Shown here one piece after another: positions 61,857 to 64,000 of a stretch of DNA of 64,000 nucleotides. A model generated the notes under the pieces. It was not told where the DNA came from and did not search any database. It saw only the letters and a program-made list of their open reading frames with translations. The DNA lies in assembly GCF_013410375.1 (NCBI RefSeq), contig NZ_JACCFL010000001.1, positions 1,116,001-1,180,000 of the forward strand, given 5' to 3'. The position numbers were made by a program, and so were the translations under genes. Source of the stretch: Leifsonia shinshuensis (GTDB taxonomy: Bacteria > Actinomycetota > Actinomycetes > Actinomycetales > Microbacteriaceae). Each line of letters opens with the position of its first letter. Positions within the stretch are counted from its first letter, which is position 1.

Positions 61857-62998
61857 GCCGCCGCCTCCGCAGGCTCGGCCGCGGCGGCCGGCCGCGCGGC
61901 GGAGGGCTTCTCCTCGAGCAGGTGCACGTCCTCCCGCCGGATCAGCAGCGACACCGCGTCGCCCGCGTGCGGGCGGTCCGCGGTCAGCGGCGCGACGACG
62001 GTGACGGCGGCGCCGCCGGAGAGCCGGGCGCGCACGTGGTGGGCCGAGCCGCGCCAGACCGCCGACTCGATCACGGCGGGGATCGCGCCCTCCGCGCCCG
62101 GGGCGGCGAGAGCGATCGCGTGCGGGCGGACGCTGACGAGCACGCGCTCGCCGACCGCGCGCCGGGAGGCCGAGCGCCCGGCCAGCCGGTCGTCGCCGAG
62201 CAGCAACTCGACGCACTCGCTGGAGGACCCCGAGGCGGCGACCGTCGCCTCGAGGATGTTCGCGCCGCCGAGGAACGTGGCGGTGAAGGCCGACGGCGGC
62301 CGCGTGTACAGCTCCTCCGCGGCGCCGAGGTCGACCAGGGCGCCGTCGCGCATGATCCCGATCCGGTCGGCCAGCGCCAGGGCCTCCGACTGGTCGTGGG
62401 TCACGTAGAGCATGGCGATGTCCGGCAGCTCGCTCCGCAGCGCCTGGAGCTCCTCCAGCATCGACTCGCGGAGGCGGGCGTCGAGCGCGGAGAGGGGTTC
62501 GTCCAGGAGCAGGACGCGCGGCCGCGGCGCCAGGGCGCGGGCGATCGCGACGCGCTGCTGCTGGCCGCCCGAGAGCTGTCCGGGGTAGCGGTCGGCGAAG
62601 TCGGACATCCCAACCATCGCGAGCGCCGCCGCCACCCGCTCGGTGCGCTCGCGGCGCGGCACCCGCCGCGCCGCGAGCCCGAAGGCGACGTTGTCGCCGA
62701 CCCGCATGTGCGGGAAGAGCGCGTAGGACTGGACGACGATGCCGATGCCGCGCTTGGCGGGCGGCAGGGCGGTCACGTCGCGTCCGGCGAGCCGGATCGA
62801 GCCGGCGGACACCGGTTCGAACCCGGCGATCGCCTTGAGCGCCGTCGACTTCCCCGAGCCGCTCGGCCCCAGCAGGGCGACGGTCTCGCCCTCGGCGATC
62901 CGCAGGCTCAGGTCGCGCAGGGCCACGGCGCCGCCGTAGGCGACCTCCAGGTGCTCCAGCTCGACCGCCGCCGCGCGGTCATCGGTCATCGTCGTCAT
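61853..62998 (-). CDS. phnT: 2-aminoethylphosphonate ABC transporter ATP-binding protein (PhnT type)
   Basis: 381 residues, ATG at 62998 (AAGGA upstream) or three codons later. Walker A GPSGSGKST (about 42-50), Q-loop [28 protein letters not shown], Walker B VLLLDEPLSALD, then a C-terminal TOBE-type regulatory domain (ILEATVAASG, VLVSVRPHAIAL). This PotA/FbpC-like architecture is shared by PhnT. An Ala/Glu-rich tail ends the protein. Confidence 0.82.
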   Translation of the reverse strand: MTTMTDDRAAAVELEHLEVAYGGAVALRDLSLRIAEGETVALLGPSGSGKSTALKAIAGFEPVSAGSIRLAGRDVTALPPAKRGIGIVVQSYALFPHMRVGDNVAFGLAARRVPRRERTERVAAALAMVGMSDFADRYPGQLSGGQQQRVAIARALAPRPRVLLLDEPLSALDARLRESMLEELQALRSELPDIAMLYVTHDQSEALALADRIGIMRDGALVDLGAAEELYTRPPSAFTATFLGGANILEATVAASGSSSECVELLLGDDRLAGRSASRRAVGERVLVSVRPHAIALAAPGAEGAIPAVIESAVWRGSAHHVRARLSGGAAVTVVAPLTADRPHAGDAVSLLIRREDVHLLEEKPSAARPAAAAEPAEAAA

Positions 62999-63037
62999 CT
63001 CAGTCCTTGCTTCAGGGGGAGGATCGTCAGCGCAGGG

Positions 63038-64000
63038 TCACTGACCGGTCGCGGACTTGTACGCCGACACGGTGCTGTCGAGCGAGCCGAGGACCGAGGA
63101 CCAGTCCGGCTGCCAGAGCTCGACGCCGTCGAGGGCCGTCTTCAGCGTCTGGTAGTTGGCGTCGGTCGGCGTGACGTCGGAGCGGACCGGGAAGCCGAAC
63201 GCGTCGCCGGAGACGGTCTGCTGCACGTCCTTGGAGAGGAGGAAGGCGATCAGCTTGTCGCCGTTCGCCTTGTCCGGGGCGCCGGCCGCCAGGCCCATCG
63301 CATAGGGGAGGGCGACGGTCGCGCGCTTCCCGTCGGCGCCCTTGGGGAAGAAGACCTCGAAGGCCGACTTGTCCGCGGCGATGGACTGCTCCGCCATCTG
63401 CAGGTCGCTGTTGGCGACGACGAGCTCGCCCTTCGACACCTTCGGGCCGAGCGCGCCGGTGGAGGAGCTGGGGCCGACGTTGTTCTTCTGCAGCTTGCCG
63501 AGGTAATCGAGCGCGGCCTTCTGGCCCATGGTGTGCTCCAGCAGGAGCAGCATCGCGGTGCCGTCGCCGGCCTGGCCGGGCGTGGAGTACTGGATCTTGC
63601 CCTGGTAGGAGGGGTCGAGCAGGTCGCTCCAGGCGTCCGGCTTCGGGCTCGCCGCGGTGCCGCGGATCATGCTGGCGTAGTTCTCGACCAGCGAGACGTA
63701 CTCGCCGCCCGCGTCCTTCTCCTTCGCCGGGATGGCGGACAGGTCGGCCGAGGTCTTCTGCAGGAGGCCCTTGGCCTGGGCCTGCTGGATGAACGGCGGG
63801 AGGGTGACCAGCACGTCGGCCTGCGGGTTCGACTTCTCCTTGAGCGCGCGCGAGACGACCTCGCCCGAGCCTGCCTCGACGTACTGGACGGCGATCCCGG
63901 TCTTCGCCGTGAAGGCGGCGAACTGCTTCTTGTACCAGTCGCCGAGGCCGTCGGCGCTGTAGATGGTGACGGTCTTCGAGCCGGAGCCCGCGGAGGCGCT
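63038..64000 (-). CDS. phnS: 2-aminoethylphosphonate-binding protein PhnS, 5' end outside window
   Basis: Frame open to the window edge; about 320 residues visible. Near the edge: KTVTIYSADGLGDWYKKQF, YVEAGSGEVVSRALKEKSNPQADVLVTLPPFIQQAQAKGLL, which matches from memory the 2-aminoethylphosphonate-binding protein pattern. Later YASMIRGTAASPKPDAWSDLLDPSYQGKI and TAMLLLLEH complete a type-2 binding protein. The signal peptide lies beyond the window. It leads the operon, so its promoter is also outside. No phosphonatase (phnW/phnX) gene is visible. Confidence 0.85.
   Translation of the reverse strand, partial: SASAGSGSKTVTIYSADGLGDWYKKQFAAFTAKTGIAVQYVEAGSGEVVSRALKEKSNPQADVLVTLPPFIQQAQAKGLLQKTSADLSAIPAKEKDAGGEYVSLVENYASMIRGTAASPKPDAWSDLLDPSYQGKIQYSTPGQAGDGTAMLLLLEHTMGQKAALDYLGKLQKNNVGPSSSTGALGPKVSKGELVVANSDLQMAEQSIAADKSAFEVFFPKGADGKRATVALPYAMGLAAGAPDKANGDKLIAFLLSKDVQQTVSGDAFGFPVRSDVTPTDANYQTLKTALDGVELWQPDWSSVLGSLDSTVSAYKSATGQ

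Overview
The window is GC-rich (roughly 70%) DNA from one contig. It is gene-dense, uses GTG starts often and couples many genes by ATGA or GTGA overlaps. Protein content (PASTA kinase, DUF6421-type protein, WxL-type wall proteins, LacI/oligosaccharide ABC operon, PaaI/PaaK, 2-aminoethylphosphonate ABC transporter, 11-nt direct repeats like the Streptomyces PHO box) points to a free-living actinobacterium, probably Microbacteriaceae (Leifsonia-like). That placement is inference. No rRNA, tRNA, CRISPR array, transposase or integrase was seen. LAYOUT. 1-2731 (+): end of an M20 hydrolase and an aldehyde dehydrogenase. 2756-8930 (-): six-gene operon with a small conserved protein, membrane protein, gluconate-2-dehydrogenase-type small subunit, GMC oxidoreductase, ThDP enzyme and enolase-superfamily enzyme. 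9081-12567: short-chain dehydrogenase, PsiD-like decarboxylase, small acidic protein, Met/Cys-rich copper protein, unknown. 12690-17397: amide/amino-acid catabolism module (Asp/Glu racemase, RidA, two LysR regulators, M20 hydrolase). 17470-21939 (-): polar amino-acid ABC transporter plus a DUF6421-type protein. 22279-24954: glutaminase, TetR regulator with tautomerase, VOC protein. 25096-28254 (+): YegP-like protein, lytic transglycosylase, Ser/Thr kinase with PASTA repeats. CENTRAL LOCUS, 28318-41667 (+): the most unusual part. A Pst phosphate transporter is split, with pstC-pstA-pstS at the left and pstB about 9.8 kb further right. Between them lie an 848-residue degenerate PstS-like surface protein, a 363-residue secreted PstS-like protein, a WxL-like protein, a WxL-interacting (DUF916-type) membrane protein, a Gly/Gln-repeat surface protein and a sortase-fold protein that lacks both the catalytic Cys and His. 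Three candidate PHO boxes sharing CGGCTA(G/C)TTC precede three transcription units, and strong terminators follow the WxL gene and pstB. I read this as a phosphate-starvation-induced cell-surface assembly. RIGHT PART. 41737-45743: lipid kinase, GNAT protein and two phosphoesterases. 45820-47534: low-GC hipBA toxin-antitoxin unit with paired operators, flanked by an imperfect 33-bp direct repeat that looks like an insertion scar. 47741-55633: LacI regulator and divergent oligopeptide-type ABC transporter with GH1 beta-glucosidase, ending in a hairpin terminator. 55709-58490: PaaI/PaaK behind a PaaR-like operator, then a MarR/VOC divergent pair. 58494-60017: ParA/MinD-like ATPase. 60145-64000: 2-aminoethylphosphonate ABC transporter (phnVUTS order), cut by the window edge. 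Phosphorus acquisition (Pst, phosphoesterases, phosphonate uptake) recurs through the right half.
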